Source: JAXMHN01 sp964578605 | GTDB taxonomy: Bacteria; Verrucomicrobiota; Verrucomicrobiia; Limisphaerales; SIBE01 | Assembly (NCBI GenBank): GCA_964578605.1 | Contig: CAZODO010000003.1 | Location: 55,299-119,298 of the forward strand | DNA length: 64,000 nucleotides | Direction: 5' to 3' | In this document: one piece after another, positions 1-13,130 of the stretch | How the letters are laid out: each line of letters starts with the position of its first letter | How positions within the stretch are numbered: the stretch's first letter is position 1 | Position numbers and translations under genes: made by a program | Notes under the pieces: generated by a model | Database searches by the model: none | What the model was told of the DNA's origin: nothing | What the model saw: the letters and a program-made list of their open reading frames with translations, nothing else

Positions 1-454
1 CGAGTTCAGATATGCCGATAACATCGCCGGTCCGTTTGGAATTGCAACCGAGTCGCCTGGGAGGAACACCCCCGCCTGGCGTTGGGACGTTTCACGGTGC
101 GCTTTCGGGTCGCCTGAGCGATGGTTTGCGATTGAGGCGCCTTCCGGCGCGGTGTTATACAAATGTTACAACATCAGGAAGAGACGTCACTTCTGATTTC
201 GTAATCCGTTTGGAACCAAGCAACTGTAAATGTTACAATTTGGCGACATTTCTCGGACCTCCGCCGTCCCATGCCAGATTCCCGGCCGTGAGAGTGCGGG
301 GAGTTTTGAACACTTCCGCAGGGCAGGGGTCAAATCTGGCGGTTCTCGGCAAGGTGCTTCAATTCCTGTGTTGCATCGTTTGAACTGGCATTGCTTGGAG
401 CCTTGGAACATCGGGAGAGGAAGCAGAAAGATCACGATTGGGTAAGAATAACGT
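1..454. other. Non-coding stretch with two copies of a TRYAAATGTTACAA motif
   Basis: No frame here looks like a real protein; the short open frames lack domains, ribosome sites and sensible composition. The sequence holds two direct copies of a 14-nt motif, TACAAATGTTACAA at 158-171 and TGTAAATGTTACAA at 225-238, which differ at two positions. They could be binding sites upstream of the methyltransferase gene that begins at 455, but that is a guess. Confidence 0.4.
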
Positions 455-1195
455 ATGTCCTTGCGGCGCGATTTTGAAACAAGCGGTTCCTGGTTATTCC
501 GTCATCGCAGCTATCTTGGTCTTACTGGCTTGCCTCTCTTCTTCGCCGGTTTTGCGTCTTTTGCGTATTTTGGGCAACGGCATTCCTGGACCGAGGTGTG
601 GAACGTTGTCTGCGTGCTCGTCTCCCTGCTAGGTTTTGCGTTGCGCGTGATCGCGGTAGGTCATGTGCCCCGACGCAGCTCCGGTCGGAATACGCGGACC
701 CAGGCAGCGAGCTGCTTGAACACCACTGGCGTGTACTCGGTCGTGCGCCATCCTCTCTACTTGGGCAATACCATCATGGTGCTGGGGATGGCTCTGTTTT
801 TTCGTACCTGGTGGGTGGCGGCTCTCGTCGCCTGCGGCTGCGTCATTTATTACGAGCGGATCATCTACGCCGAAGAATCCTATCTCCGCATCTGCTTCGG
901 CGAGGATTTCGAACGCTGGGCTGCCGCCACGCCCACAATCATTCCCAACCTGGCTCTGTGGAAGAGCCCCAAGCTGCCGTTCAGTTGGCGGAGCGTGTTG
1001 CGGCGCGAGTACACCGGACTGGCGCTGGTGACCATCCTCTTCCCGCTTCTCGAGGTGACTGGTGATTCAATCGCGGAGAAGCGGCTGAGGTTCGATTGGC
1101 CTTGGCTCGTCCTGGCCGCCTTGGGAGTCTTAGCTTATCTGGTCTTGCGATCACTGAAAAAGCACACCCGATGCCTGGAGGAAGCCGGCCGCTGA
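455..1195 (+). CDS. Isoprenylcysteine carboxyl methyltransferase (ICMT)/phospholipid methyltransferase-like membrane protein
   Basis: Small integral membrane methyltransferase of 246 residues. Hydrophobic segments lie near residues 19-40, 46-68, 106-131, 186-200 and 212-232. The family signature is clear: GVYSVVRHPLYLGN at 92-105, followed by a membrane segment and then an acidic E-E-x-Y-L element with FGEDFERW near 139-155, which in ICMT/PEMT-type enzymes binds S-adenosylmethionine at the membrane face. The natural substrate (lipid, isoprenoid or small molecule) cannot be read from the sequence. The ATG at 455 is used; the upstream ribosome site is weak. The gene stands alone, with the next gene convergent. 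Confidence 0.8.
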   Translation: MSLRRDFETSGSWLFRHRSYLGLTGLPLFFAGFASFAYFGQRHSWTEVWNVVCVLVSLLGFALRVIAVGHVPRRSSGRNTRTQAASCLNTTGVYSVVRHPLYLGNTIMVLGMALFFRTWWVAALVACGCVIYYERIIYAEESYLRICFGEDFERWAAATPTIIPNLALWKSPKLPFSWRSVLRREYTGLALVTILFPLLEVTGDSIAEKRLRFDWPWLVLAALGVLAYLVLRSLKKHTRCLEEAGR

Positions 1196-1302
1196 CCCGC
1201 AGGCATCCACGCTCTAGCGTCGTCGCAAGGCTCGGGTCGCGCTTTGTTCGGCCGCCACCCGATGCCGCAGGACGAGAGGTTCACCGTCAGTTTGTGCCTT
1301 TC

Positions 1303-2031
1303 CTAGGCGGCGATTCCGAAGAGCTTCCCAACCAGAGCGGTGAGGGCCATGGCGAAGCTGCCCCAGAAACAGACGCGGATCGCCCCGCGAAGTGGTGGCG
1401 CGCCGCCCGTGTGAGCGGCAACCGCTCCGAGCGCGCCAAGGAGGAGAATAGCGAGAGTTGGGACAAGCCAGATGAGCGCGCGCGCGGGGCCGAAAGCAGC
1501 TGTGAGCAGTGGGACCGCAGCCCCCACTGAGAAGGCGGCAGCGGAGTAGAAAGCAGCCTGGAACGGGCGTGCGCTCAGTTCATCGGTAATTCCAATCTCG
1601 TCACGGGCATGCGCCGCGAGGGCGTCGCGTTTCATTAACTGCCGGGCGACCTCGGCAGCGAGATCCTCGTCCAAACCACGTTTACGGTAAATGGCCGCCA
1701 ACTCCTGCTCTTCTTCCTCTCGGTTATTGGCGAGGGCCTGGGCCTCCATTTGGAGATCGGCGCGTTCCGTGTCTTCCTGGGATTTGACCGAGACATACTC
1801 GCCGGCGGCCATGGACATCGCACCCGCGACGAGGCCAGCCGTCCCAGCGAGGACGATGCTGCCGCGAGTAGCATTCGCGGCCGCAACGCCGACGATCAGG
1901 CTTGCGGTGGAGACGATTCCGTCGTCGGCGCCAAGAACAGCGGCACGAAGCCAGCCGGAGCGATGGATCCGGTGATGCTCGGTGTGGTGCTTCATTGGCC
2001 TTGAACGTGGTTTTTCGTTCTTCTCGGGCAT
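1303..2031 (-). CDS. VIT1/CCC1 family iron/manganese transporter
   Basis: Predicted membrane transporter of 242 residues in the vacuolar iron transporter family, which moves Fe(II) or Mn(II) across the inner membrane. Visible hallmarks are the first helix with LGADDGIVSTASLIVG, the glycine-rich second helix ending GAMSMAAGEYVSVKSQEDTE, a charged cytosolic metal-binding stretch (EEEEQELAAIYRKRGL) and three C-terminal hydrophobic helices. The order and length fit the family. A second start at 1995 (MKHHTEHH) has a better AAGG site seven bases upstream and is probably the true one. The histidine-rich N-terminus may bind metal. Confidence 0.88.
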   Translation of the reverse strand: MPEKNEKPRSRPMKHHTEHHRIHRSGWLRAAVLGADDGIVSTASLIVGVAAANATRGSIVLAGTAGLVAGAMSMAAGEYVSVKSQEDTERADLQMEAQALANNREEEEQELAAIYRKRGLDEDLAAEVARQLMKRDALAAHARDEIGITDELSARPFQAAFYSAAAFSVGAAVPLLTAAFGPARALIWLVPTLAILLLGALGAVAAHTGGAPPLRGAIRVCFWGSFAMALTALVGKLFGIAA

Positions 2032-3004
2032 TGAGAGACCAATTCAAGCCGAATTTCACAGGTTAGCAAGCGACGATATTCGCCACCACGACCTCGAATC
2101 AATCGTCATGCCTGGAGTGCCCCTCCGACCACACTGACCAGCCGCTTCGACAAAGCACTGGCGCATCGCCCGACCTCTGTGCTATTCACACAATGTGCCT
2201 CAGATTACGGCTTTCATTTCTTCACGCGGCGCATGAACCGCGTCGCCTAAAATGCCACCCCGTGTCTCTGAGGCGGCTTTGACCGAAACGGAGCGCGAGA
2301 TTTACTCGTGGCAGTTGCCCGTATCCGGCTTTGGTGAACAAGGTCAGCAGAGGCTCAAGGCAGCATCGGTCCTGATTTCCCGGTGTGGTGGATTGGGTGG
2401 AGTGGTCGCCTGCGAGTTGGCGGCGGCGGGTGTGGGACGGCTCATTCTGGCGCATGGGGGGAACATCAAGCCCAGTGATCTCAATCGGCAATTGCTGATG
2501 ACCCGCGACCGAATCGGCACGGCCCGAGTCGAATGCGCCGCCCACCGGCTGCGTGAGTTCAACCCGGACCTGGAGATCCTCGCCGTCCCGGAGAATGTCA
2601 ATCCAGCCAATGTGGAGCAACTCGTCGGGGAATCGGATCTGATCGTTGACGCCGCTCCGTTATTTGAAGAGCGTTACGTCCTCAACCGCGAGGCAATGCG
2701 CCAGCGAAAGCCACTCGTGGAAGCTGCCATTGAGGAGTTGGAGGCTTACATCACGACGATTCTGCCTGGCAAGACAGCCTGCTTGCGCTGCCTCTATCCC
2801 GAACCTTCGGCGACATGGACTCGGCGGTTCCCCGTGTTTGGAGCTGTTTCCGGCACGGTCGGTTGCCTCGCCGCCATGGAAGCGATCAAAGTGTTGGCTG
2901 GCTTCGGTAAGCCTCTCTTCGGGATTCTGCTGACCTGCGATCTCCGCGACATGACTTTTCGGCGGCTACGTGTGCGGCGGAATCCTCAGTGTACCGAGTG
3001 CGGT

Positions 3005-6784
<3,780 letters not shown>

Positions 6785-6834
6785 CCTCGCATGAAGACGG
6801 CGAGGGCGTCAAGGGATCAAGCCGCGAAACCGCG

Positions 6835-7308
6835 TCACTTCAAGAAGCTTTTCAGCATCCAGATTGTCTTCTGGTGCAAGGTGACCCGTTCGATCATCAG
6901 GTCCTGACTTTCGGGATCATTGGCTTCGCCCGCGAGGTCGCGCGCTTTGGAGGCATCGGCGACAAGCTTCTCAATGGCCGCGATCAGCATCTTCACGTAT
7001 TCCTCTTGAGGCAGCGGCGCCGCGAACTCCTTGATCTGCGCGGTTTGGGCGAGCTTGCTCAGTCCGCCGATGGCATACGCCCCGCGGGCGCGGATCCGCT
7101 CGGCAATGTCATCCGAAGCCGTGAAGAGTTCCTCATACTGGGTCTGGAAAGCTGTGTGGAGCGCGAAGAAGCCCGGGCCTTCGACATTCCAATGGGCCAA
7201 ATGGGTCAACGCCATCAAGGCATAAGTGTCGGCAAGCACCTGGTTAAGGCTGGCGTTGAGCGAAGTGGCGGATGCAGCCGTGGCGGCCGTGTTCTGTTCG
7301 GTTTTCAT
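6835..7308 (-). CDS. dps: Dps family DNA-protecting ferritin-like protein
   Basis: Dps-type miniferritin of 157 residues, expected to assemble into a dodecamer that oxidises and stores iron and protects DNA in stress. The inter-subunit ferroxidase motif is present: HWNVEG, then H in FFALHTAF, and D and E in SDDIAERIRARG. A second long helix bundle follows, with LMIERVTLHQKTIWMLKS at the end, as is usual. Length is normal. The N-terminus is alanine/threonine-rich and has no long lysine-rich DNA-binding tail. It sits 50 bases downstream of the start of mfd on the same strand and is divergent from the ABC exporter operon. Confidence 0.9.
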   Translation of the reverse strand: MKTEQNTAATAASATSLNASLNQVLADTYALMALTHLAHWNVEGPGFFALHTAFQTQYEELFTASDDIAERIRARGAYAIGGLSKLAQTAQIKEFAAPLPQEEYVKMLIAAIEKLVADASKARDLAGEANDPESQDLMIERVTLHQKTIWMLKSFLK

Positions 7309-7614
7309 GTTAGCAAGTCGTCTTTCTGGTGTTTCTCAAGCCCTTGCAGGCTTCCCACTCCACCTTAACGCGATCCGGCGGGTCACGCCAAGGCTGAACC
7401 TTCCCGTCTTTCCCCCGGTTGGTTCGGGAAGGGCGCCTCTCACGTCTTCCGCGCGGGCAAAGGCTCGTTTCCGGTCCAGATGCCGCCGGGAAGGGCCTAA
7501 AGCGGGCTGCACCCGCTCAGCACGGTCGGTTTCGGGACCCGCGTGGCGCCTTGCTGCTTGAAGCGGTCCGGCCGGGCTGCTAGCAATTCCGCTCTGGTGA
7601 TCACCGTGGGAAAG
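7309..7614. promoter_or_regulatory. Divergent intergenic region between dps and the ABC exporter operon
   Basis: About 300 bases with no convincing gene. It must hold the promoters for dps (leftward) and the ABC ATPase gene (rightward). An inverted repeat CCTTCCCG...CGGGAAGG lies near 7398-7432 and could be an operator or a small hairpin. No clear -35/-10 pair was seen. Confidence 0.35.
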
Positions 7615-8340
7615 ATGCCTTCTCGAACCGACCCACGCGCCCGCATCTTTCGCGTGCGCGGTTTGACGAAGGTGTACGGGGAAGGCGAAGCCGAAGTGCG
7701 GGCGTTGTCGGGCGTGGACCTGGACTTGTATGAGGGCGAATTCATTGTCCTCCTGGGGCCCTCCGGAAGCGGCAAGACCACTCTGTTGAACAACTTGGGC
7801 GGACTCGATGTGCCCAGCGCAGGCGAACTCTGTTATCGAGACCTGGATCTCACCAGCGCGACCGAAAACGACCTGACCCAGTTCCGGCGGGAACGCATCG
7901 GGTTCATCTTCCAGTTCTATAACCTCATCCCAAGCCTGACGGCGCGGGAGAACGTGGCCTTGATTGCCGAAATCGCCCGGGACCCGATGGCGGCCGAAGC
8001 CGCCCTCGACCTCGTCAACCTCGGCGCGCGCCTGGATCATTTCCCCGCGCAGCTTTCCGGGGGCGAACAACAACGAGTTGCCATCGCCCGGGCCATCGCG
8101 AAGCGGCCCGAAGTGTTGCTCTGCGACGAACCGACCGGCGCCTTGGACTTGCGCACGGGAATCGTCGTGCTCGAAGCGATCGAGCGCGTGAACCGCGAGC
8201 TTGGCACTCTCACGGTCGTCATCACTCATAACGCCGTTATGGCCGCCATGGCGGACCGCGTGATCTACTTCGCCGACGGCCGGGTCCACCACATCTGCGA
8301 GAACGCCAACCGGGCCCCGGCAGCTTCGCTCGAATGGTGA
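7615..8340 (+). CDS. ABC transporter ATP-binding protein (MacB/LolD-type)
   Basis: ATPase subunit of 241 residues. Walker A GPSGSGKTTL near residue 48, Q-loop FIFQFYN, signature LSGGEQQRVAIARAI and Walker B VLLCDEPTGALD are all intact, and the sequence belongs to the MacB/LolD/FtsE branch that pairs with FtsX-fold permeases. The start is placed at the ATG at 7615 (MPSRTD) because the upstream in-frame extension to 7543 has no family similarity. The stop overlaps the permease start by a few bases (ATGGTGATGA), so the two are translationally coupled. Together with the permease and the HlyD-type adaptor it forms an export machine, not an importer. Confidence 0.9.
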   Translation: MPSRTDPRARIFRVRGLTKVYGEGEAEVRALSGVDLDLYEGEFIVLLGPSGSGKTTLLNNLGGLDVPSAGELCYRDLDLTSATENDLTQFRRERIGFIFQFYNLIPSLTARENVALIAEIARDPMAAEAALDLVNLGARLDHFPAQLSGGEQQRVAIARAIAKRPEVLLCDEPTGALDLRTGIVVLEAIERVNRELGTLTVVITHNAVMAAMADRVIYFADGRVHHICENANRAPAASLEW

Positions 8341-10706
8341 TGATCTCGCACCTCGACCGCAAATTGGTCCGCGACCTGCGACGGATGAAAGGGCAGGCCG
8401 CTGCGGTCGCGGTGGTGATGGGCTGTGGGCTGGCGATGATGATCATGGCGCGCAGCCTGATCCACTCCCTCGAAAGCACGCGGCAGGAGTATTACCAATC
8501 CAACCGTTTCGCCGAAGTCTTCGCCCACCTCAAACGCGCGCCCAATTCTCTGATGGACCGGGTCCGGACCCTCCCTGGCGTGGCTGCCGCCCAGTCGGGC
8601 ATTTCGGCTAAAGTCACGCTCGATGTTCCCGGTCTGGAAGAACCCGCCAGCGGCCTGATGCGGTCCGTTCCCGACGCGGGCGACCCGGATCTAAACCGTC
8701 TCTTCCTGCGATCGGGTGAAGGGCTCGGGGCTGGAAGCCGCGGCCAGGTGCTGGTGGGCGAGGCGTTCGCCGACGCGAACCAACTGCGGCCGGGCGGCAG
8801 CATCGCCATACTTTTGAACGGCCGCCGCCGGGATTTCCGGGTTGCGGGCATTGTGCTTTCGCCCGAGTTCATCTTTGAATCGCGTCCCGGGACAGCGCTT
8901 CCGGACAACCGGACTTATGGCACCTTTTGGATGCCGTATGACGAATTGGCCGCGGCGTTCAACCTGGATGGCGCATTCAACTACCTTACCCTGACTCTGG
9001 CGCCAGGAGCCACGGAGCGGGCGGTGATCGCTGCCCTGGACAGCTTGCTTCTCCCTTATGGCGGACTAGGCGCTTACGGCCGGGCGGATCATCCCTCGCA
9101 CATCCGGGTCTCGGACGAAATGCGGGTGCTGCGGATTCTGTCCATCGGGTTTCCGGTGGTCTTTCTGTGTGTGGCAGCGTTCATGACAAACTCGGTGTTG
9201 TCGCGCCTCCTGGCGTTGCAGCGCGAACAGATCGCCATCCTCAAAGCGTTCGGGTTTACCAACCGCCAGATCGTGGTCCATTACCTCAAGTTCGCCCTGG
9301 TGATGGTGGCTGGAGGGACGGTGCTTGGGGCCGCCGGTGGGGTCGTGCTGGGCAATCGCCTGGTGCTTCTGTATCACCGCTTCTTTCGGTTTCCCGACCT
9401 CGAATTCCGGCTGGATCAGACCGCTTTCCCGCTGGCGCTTTTGGTGAGCGTCGCGGCCGCGGTCCTCGGCGTCCTTTCAGCGGTAAGGCGCGCCGCACGT
9501 TTGCCTCCCGCCGAAGCCATGCGTCCCGAGCCGCCTGCCAATTACCGTCCGGCATTTCTCGAACGCAGCGGCGTGGCGCATTTTCTTTCGCACACCTTTC
9601 GGATCGCGGTTCGGAACCTCGAACGCAAACCCGTCCAGGCGTTATTCACCGTTGCGGGAATGGCGCTCGCGACGGGCATTCTGATCGTGCCAAACTGTTT
9701 CCGCGACGGCGTGCGGGAGGTGTTGGATTTCCAATGGGACGTCCTCCAACGCCAGCAAGTCTCGGTCGGGCTGGTGGAACCCTCCAGCGCGAGCGTCAAC
9801 TACCTTTTCAAGCACCTGCCCGGCGTGATTCGGGCGGAACCCTTTCGCGGGGCGCCCGTCCGGTTGCGGTTTGGTCCTCGGCACCGGCAGATTGGCGTGA
9901 ACGGCTTGCCTGCGGAAGGGCTGCACAACCGCGTCATGGACGCCAGCGGCCGGCAGGTCGTGCTGCCGCCCGAGGGCATCGTTATCTCGAGCAAGCTGGC
10001 CGAAGTCCTGGGAGCGAGGCTGGGGGATGAACTGATCGTCGAAGTGCTCGAAGGCCGCCGTCCCGTTCGCAAGGTCCGCCTCGTCGGCCTTTCGGAAGAC
10101 TTCGCCGGCATCGCCGCGCATATGGAGATCGGCGCCCTGAACCGGCTCCTGAGCGAAGGCGACCTGATCACGGGCGCCAGCTTCAGGGTCGATCCGAACC
10201 ACTGGGCGCGTTTTCTGAGGGAGCTTAAAGGAATCCCGCGCGTGGATTGGGTGGCGGTAAAGGAGTCGTTGCGCGCCAACTTCCGCGAAACCACAGCCGC
10301 GAGCATTAACGTCCTCCAGACGCTTTACCTCATGTTCGCCACCGTGGTCACGTTTGGCGTGGTCTATAACAATGCCCGCATCTCGCTGGCAGAGCGCGCC
10401 CGCGAACTGGCCACTTTGCGCGTGATCGGCTTTTCGCGCCGGGAAGTGGGTGCGGTGCTGATCACGGAGTTGGTTCTGCTGGCCTTGGTGGCGGTGCCTT
10501 TGGGGCTTCTGGTTGGCACCGGGTTCTCGATCGTGATCGTCGACGCGGTGAATACGGAGACGGTGCGCCTGCCGCTGGTCTTGACCTCTTACAACTACGC
10601 CTTCGCCGTCACGGTCGTCACCGTGGCCTCGACCCTTTCCGCGTTGGTAGTCTTGCGCCGCTTGAACCAACTGAACCTTGTCGGCGTGCTGAAAGCGCCA
10701 GAATGA
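8334..10706 (+). CDS. ABC transporter permease with two FtsX domains
   Basis: Permease of 790 residues. A first membrane helix (about 20-42) is followed by a periplasmic domain, then three helices near 275-395 with the FtsX pattern LLALQREQIAILKAFG. The arrangement then repeats: a helix near 435-455, a second periplasmic domain, and three C-terminal helices from about 665 with ERARELATLRVIG. This eight-helix layout matches duplicated FtsX permeases that act with a LolD-like ATPase in mechanotransmission or export of lipids, peptides or antibiotics. It follows the ATPase gene with an overlap and precedes an HlyD-like adaptor. The substrate is unknown. Confidence 0.88.
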   Translation: MVMISHLDRKLVRDLRRMKGQAAAVAVVMGCGLAMMIMARSLIHSLESTRQEYYQSNRFAEVFAHLKRAPNSLMDRVRTLPGVAAAQSGISAKVTLDVPGLEEPASGLMRSVPDAGDPDLNRLFLRSGEGLGAGSRGQVLVGEAFADANQLRPGGSIAILLNGRRRDFRVAGIVLSPEFIFESRPGTALPDNRTYGTFWMPYDELAAAFNLDGAFNYLTLTLAPGATERAVIAALDSLLLPYGGLGAYGRADHPSHIRVSDEMRVLRILSIGFPVVFLCVAAFMTNSVLSRLLALQREQIAILKAFGFTNRQIVVHYLKFALVMVAGGTVLGAAGGVVLGNRLVLLYHRFFRFPDLEFRLDQTAFPLALLVSVAAAVLGVLSAVRRAARLPPAEAMRPEPPANYRPAFLERSGVAHFLSHTFRIAVRNLERKPVQALFTVAGMALATGILIVPNCFRDGVREVLDFQWDVLQRQQVSVGLVEPSSASVNYLFKHLPGVIRAEPFRGAPVRLRFGPRHRQIGVNGLPAEGLHNRVMDASGRQVVLPPEGIVISSKLAEVLGARLGDELIVEVLEGRRPVRKVRLVGLSEDFAGIAAHMEIGALNRLLSEGDLITGASFRVDPNHWARFLRELKGIPRVDWVAVKESLRANFRETTAASINVLQTLYLMFATVVTFGVVYNNARISLAERARELATLRVIGFSRREVGAVLITELVLLALVAVPLGLLVGTGFSIVIVDAVNTETVRLPLVLTSYNYAFAVTVVTVASTLSALVVLRRLNQLNLVGVLKAPE

Positions 10707-10749
10707 AGATGAATCAGGTCAATCCACTTGAACTTCTCTGTTTATCGGG

Positions 10750-10878
10750 CGGAGCGCCGGTTTGCAGCCGGCTTTTTGACCGGCTCAAGGCATCCGTCAA
10801 TCGTTGGCGAGAGCCATTTGTCGTTGCCGGTGAAGAGGAAAACGAACGCAATCAGGCCGCCTGCAAAGCGGCGCTCCG
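10750..10878. mobile_element. MITE-like insert with 22-bp inverted ends
   Basis: The stretch has near-perfect inverted ends: 10750-10771 reads CGGAGCGCCGGTTTGCAGCC followed by GG, and the reverse complement of 10857-10878 matches it at 20 of 22 positions. There is no transposase inside. It lies between the permease and the adaptor gene. A 62-codon open frame (10703-10891) runs through it and overlaps both neighbours by ATGA, so it may keep ribosomes moving from permease to adaptor; the peptide itself resembles no family I recognise and is probably not functional as such. Confidence 0.55.
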
Positions 10879-10887
10879 GGAAGACTC

Positions 10888-12075
10888 ATGAACAACGCTC
10901 CGCATCGGCGCCGCTGGATCCCTTACGGCGGCGCGATCCTGTTGATCGCCTTGATCGTGGCGGGCTTGTGGCCGCAGCCGATCCCGGTTGAAACCGCCCG
11001 CGCCCATACCGGCGCCTTGCGCGCTACCGTCAATGAGGAAGGCAAGACCCGGATCAAAGAACGGTTCCTCGTCACGGCCCCCATCTCCGGCCAACTGCGG
11101 CGCACCCCGCTCAAAGCCGGGGACGAAATCGAACGCGGCTGCACCGTCGTCGCGGTGATCGACCCGTTGCCACCTGCAATGCTGGACGTCCGCTCCCGAA
11201 CCCAGGCCGAGGCCGCCCGCGACGCCGCCCGTGCCAGCCTGGAAAAAGCCCGCGCTGCCCATCGCTTCGCCAGGAGCGAACTGGACCGGTTCCAGAAGCT
11301 CTTCGCCGACGGCGCGGTTTCCATCCAGGAATTCGAGCCTGTCCAATGGCGCGAAACGGCCGCCGCGCGCGATGTCGTGGCGGCCGAAAGCGAATTGCGC
11401 CGGGCCGAAGCCGAACTGGCGCAGGTTGAAGCCGATCCCAATCCCGCAGCCGCGTCGCGATCCCCGACGGAAATTCGGGCCCCTTCAAGCGGGCGGGTCC
11501 TGCGCGTCTTCGAAGAAAGCGCGCGCGTGGTTTCGGCCGGCATGCCGCTCATGGAAATCGGCGACCCCACGGACCTCGAAGTCGTGGTCGAAGTCTTGTC
11601 CCGGGACGGCGCGACCATCCCCCCGGGAACGAAGGTCGAAATGGTGCAGTGGGGAGGGGGATCCCCCCTCCAAGCCCGCGTGCGCCTGGTGGAACCGGCC
11701 GCCTTTACCAAAGTCTCCGCTCTCGGAGTGGAAGAGCAACGCGTGAACACGATTGCCGATATCGTCTCGCCGCCCTGGGAGCGTCCTGGCCTAGGCGACG
11801 GGTTCCGGGTGGAGGCGCGCATTATCGTGTGGGAGGCGGACCAGGTGTTGAAAGTCCCTTCCGGAGCGCTGTTTCGACGTGGCGACGCTTGGGCGGCCTT
11901 TGTTCTGGAAGGCGGCCGGGCTCGGTTGCGCAACGTAAACGCGGGCCGGTCCAGCGGCACCGAGACCCAGGTCCTCGGCGGGCTCAAAGAAGGCGACGCA
12001 GTCATTCTCTACCCTGGCGACCGCGTTCAGGACGGCCAGCGCATCCGCCCGATCCAGATCGCCAACTCAGATTGA
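10888..12075 (+). CDS. HlyD/MacA-type periplasmic adaptor protein
   Basis: Membrane-fusion protein of 395 residues. One N-terminal membrane anchor (about 10-29) is followed by half of a lipoyl/barrel-sandwich domain (RATVNEEGKTRIKERF...APISGQLRR), an alpha-helical hairpin rich in alanine, arginine and glutamate (about 105-195), the second half of the lipoyl domain (APSSGRVLRVFEESARVVSAG) and a beta-barrel plus membrane-proximal domain with KVPSGALFRRGDAWAAFV. It should bridge the inner-membrane ABC complex encoded upstream to an outer-membrane channel, which is not in this operon. The ATG overlaps the stop of a short frame crossing the MITE-like insert. Confidence 0.88.
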   Translation: MNNAPHRRRWIPYGGAILLIALIVAGLWPQPIPVETARAHTGALRATVNEEGKTRIKERFLVTAPISGQLRRTPLKAGDEIERGCTVVAVIDPLPPAMLDVRSRTQAEAARDAARASLEKARAAHRFARSELDRFQKLFADGAVSIQEFEPVQWRETAAARDVVAAESELRRAEAELAQVEADPNPAAASRSPTEIRAPSSGRVLRVFEESARVVSAGMPLMEIGDPTDLEVVVEVLSRDGATIPPGTKVEMVQWGGGSPLQARVRLVEPAAFTKVSALGVEEQRVNTIADIVSPPWERPGLGDGFRVEARIIVWEADQVLKVPSGALFRRGDAWAAFVLEGGRARLRNVNAGRSSGTETQVLGGLKEGDAVILYPGDRVQDGQRIRPIQIANSD

Positions 12076-12188
12076 ACCGCTTGCGGGTGCCTCCGGCAAC
12101 CGCGCCTGGCAAAGAGGCTCTTGCTCATTGAGCGTCCGGAAACCTCATTCTTAGGTGCATCGACCCACTCGGGACATTAGGATCGGTT

Positions 12189-12710
12189 GTGCTGTATCGA
12201 CTTTGGTTAAAGGTAGAACGGGGATTTCTCTATTACGTCATCCGTTTGTTCCGCATTCGCGGTGCGACGGAGAAGGTCGCGCGCGGCTTCGCGCTCGGGT
12301 TGATCGTGAACTTCTTCCCCACGTTTGGTTTCGGAGTGATCATCTCGGGCGTTTTCGCTCGTTTCCTGGGCGGGAATCCCGTCGCTGGTTTTGTGGGTGG
12401 TGCGGTTCTGACCTTCGCGTGGCCCCTCCTTTTCTACCTGAACATACGGACAGGCAGCCTTTTCTATCGGCCCGCTCTGGTGATTGATGATCTGGAGGAC
12501 GTGACTGAGCGGACCGTATCTGCGTTGACCTGGGGCAAGACCTTCACGGCTGGCGCGGTTCTCAACAGCCTCTTGGTGGGGCTGACAACCTATCTCCTTC
12601 TGCGCCTGCTTTACCACCGCGCAAGACCATCTGCTCTGGCCTACTTTCGGCGTCACGCCAAGGACCATCAACGACGCTTTCGCCGCCCTCGGCAAGCAGC
12701 GACGACCTGA
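12189..12710 (+). CDS. DUF2062 domain membrane protein
   Basis: Small membrane protein of 173 residues. The DUF2062 pattern is present: a helix with ARGFALGLIVNFFPTFGFGV, a glycine-rich second segment (ARFLGGNPVAGFVGGAVL) and a C-terminal helix (LLVGLTTYLLLRLLYHRA) followed by a basic tail. The family is widespread and its role is not established; some members are fused to glycosyltransferases. It uses a GTG start at 12189 with AGGA about eight bases upstream. The gene stands alone between the exporter operon and the toxin-antitoxin pair. Confidence 0.8.
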   Translation: MLYRLWLKVERGFLYYVIRLFRIRGATEKVARGFALGLIVNFFPTFGFGVIISGVFARFLGGNPVAGFVGGAVLTFAWPLLFYLNIRTGSLFYRPALVIDDLEDVTERTVSALTWGKTFTAGAVLNSLLVGLTTYLLLRLLYHRARPSALAYFRRHAKDHQRRFRRPRQAATT

Positions 12711-12929
12711 CCGAGAGCTCAAAAAAGTCGTCATCCTCTCCTTCGTATGGGGTCGGCATTTCAGAACCGAGACGGCGGAGGAGTGATTACGGCATGTCCC
12801 AATTTGGTTGCCGCTGTTCGCGTGATTCGCGTGGTTCGCGGCTTGAGCTCCGGCCATGGGTTAAAGACTGCCTCGATGCTTCCGCAGACCGCACTTGACG
12901 GGTAGAACTCTTGTCTTACCATTTTTGGC

Positions 12930-13130
12930 ATGCGCGAGACGATCACTTTCCGCCCCAAGCGGCCCAAGAGCCAGTTGCAGGCCGCGTTCGGAAACGTGAG
13001 CGAAAAACTCAACGAACTCGTCGAGCGCGAACTCGGGTTGGCGCCCCCACCCGACTGGCGGGACGTGCTGAAACGACCCGCACCCGCGGCCAGCCAGACG
13101 GCCTACGAATTATGCCTCAGACCCGAATAG
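12930..13130 (+). CDS. Putative antitoxin of a VapBC-like pair
   Basis: Short protein of 66 residues beginning MRETITFRPKRPKSQL, with a basic strand followed by a helix (NVSEKLNELVEREL), which is compatible with a small ribbon-helix-helix or AbrB-type DNA-binding antitoxin. I recognise no exact family. The main evidence is position: it immediately precedes and overlaps by 19 bases a PIN-domain gene, the usual antitoxin-toxin order. The proline-rich tail (GLAPPPDW, KRPAPAAS) could be the toxin-wrapping segment. If real, it would bind its own promoter together with the toxin. Confidence 0.6.
   Translation: MRETITFRPKRPKSQLQAAFGNVSEKLNELVERELGLAPPPDWRDVLKRPAPAASQTAYELCLRPE

Noticed and set aside
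12..383. 123-residue protein gene at the window start
   Set aside because: Proline/arginine-rich composition without a ribosome site or domain; likely a chance open frame.
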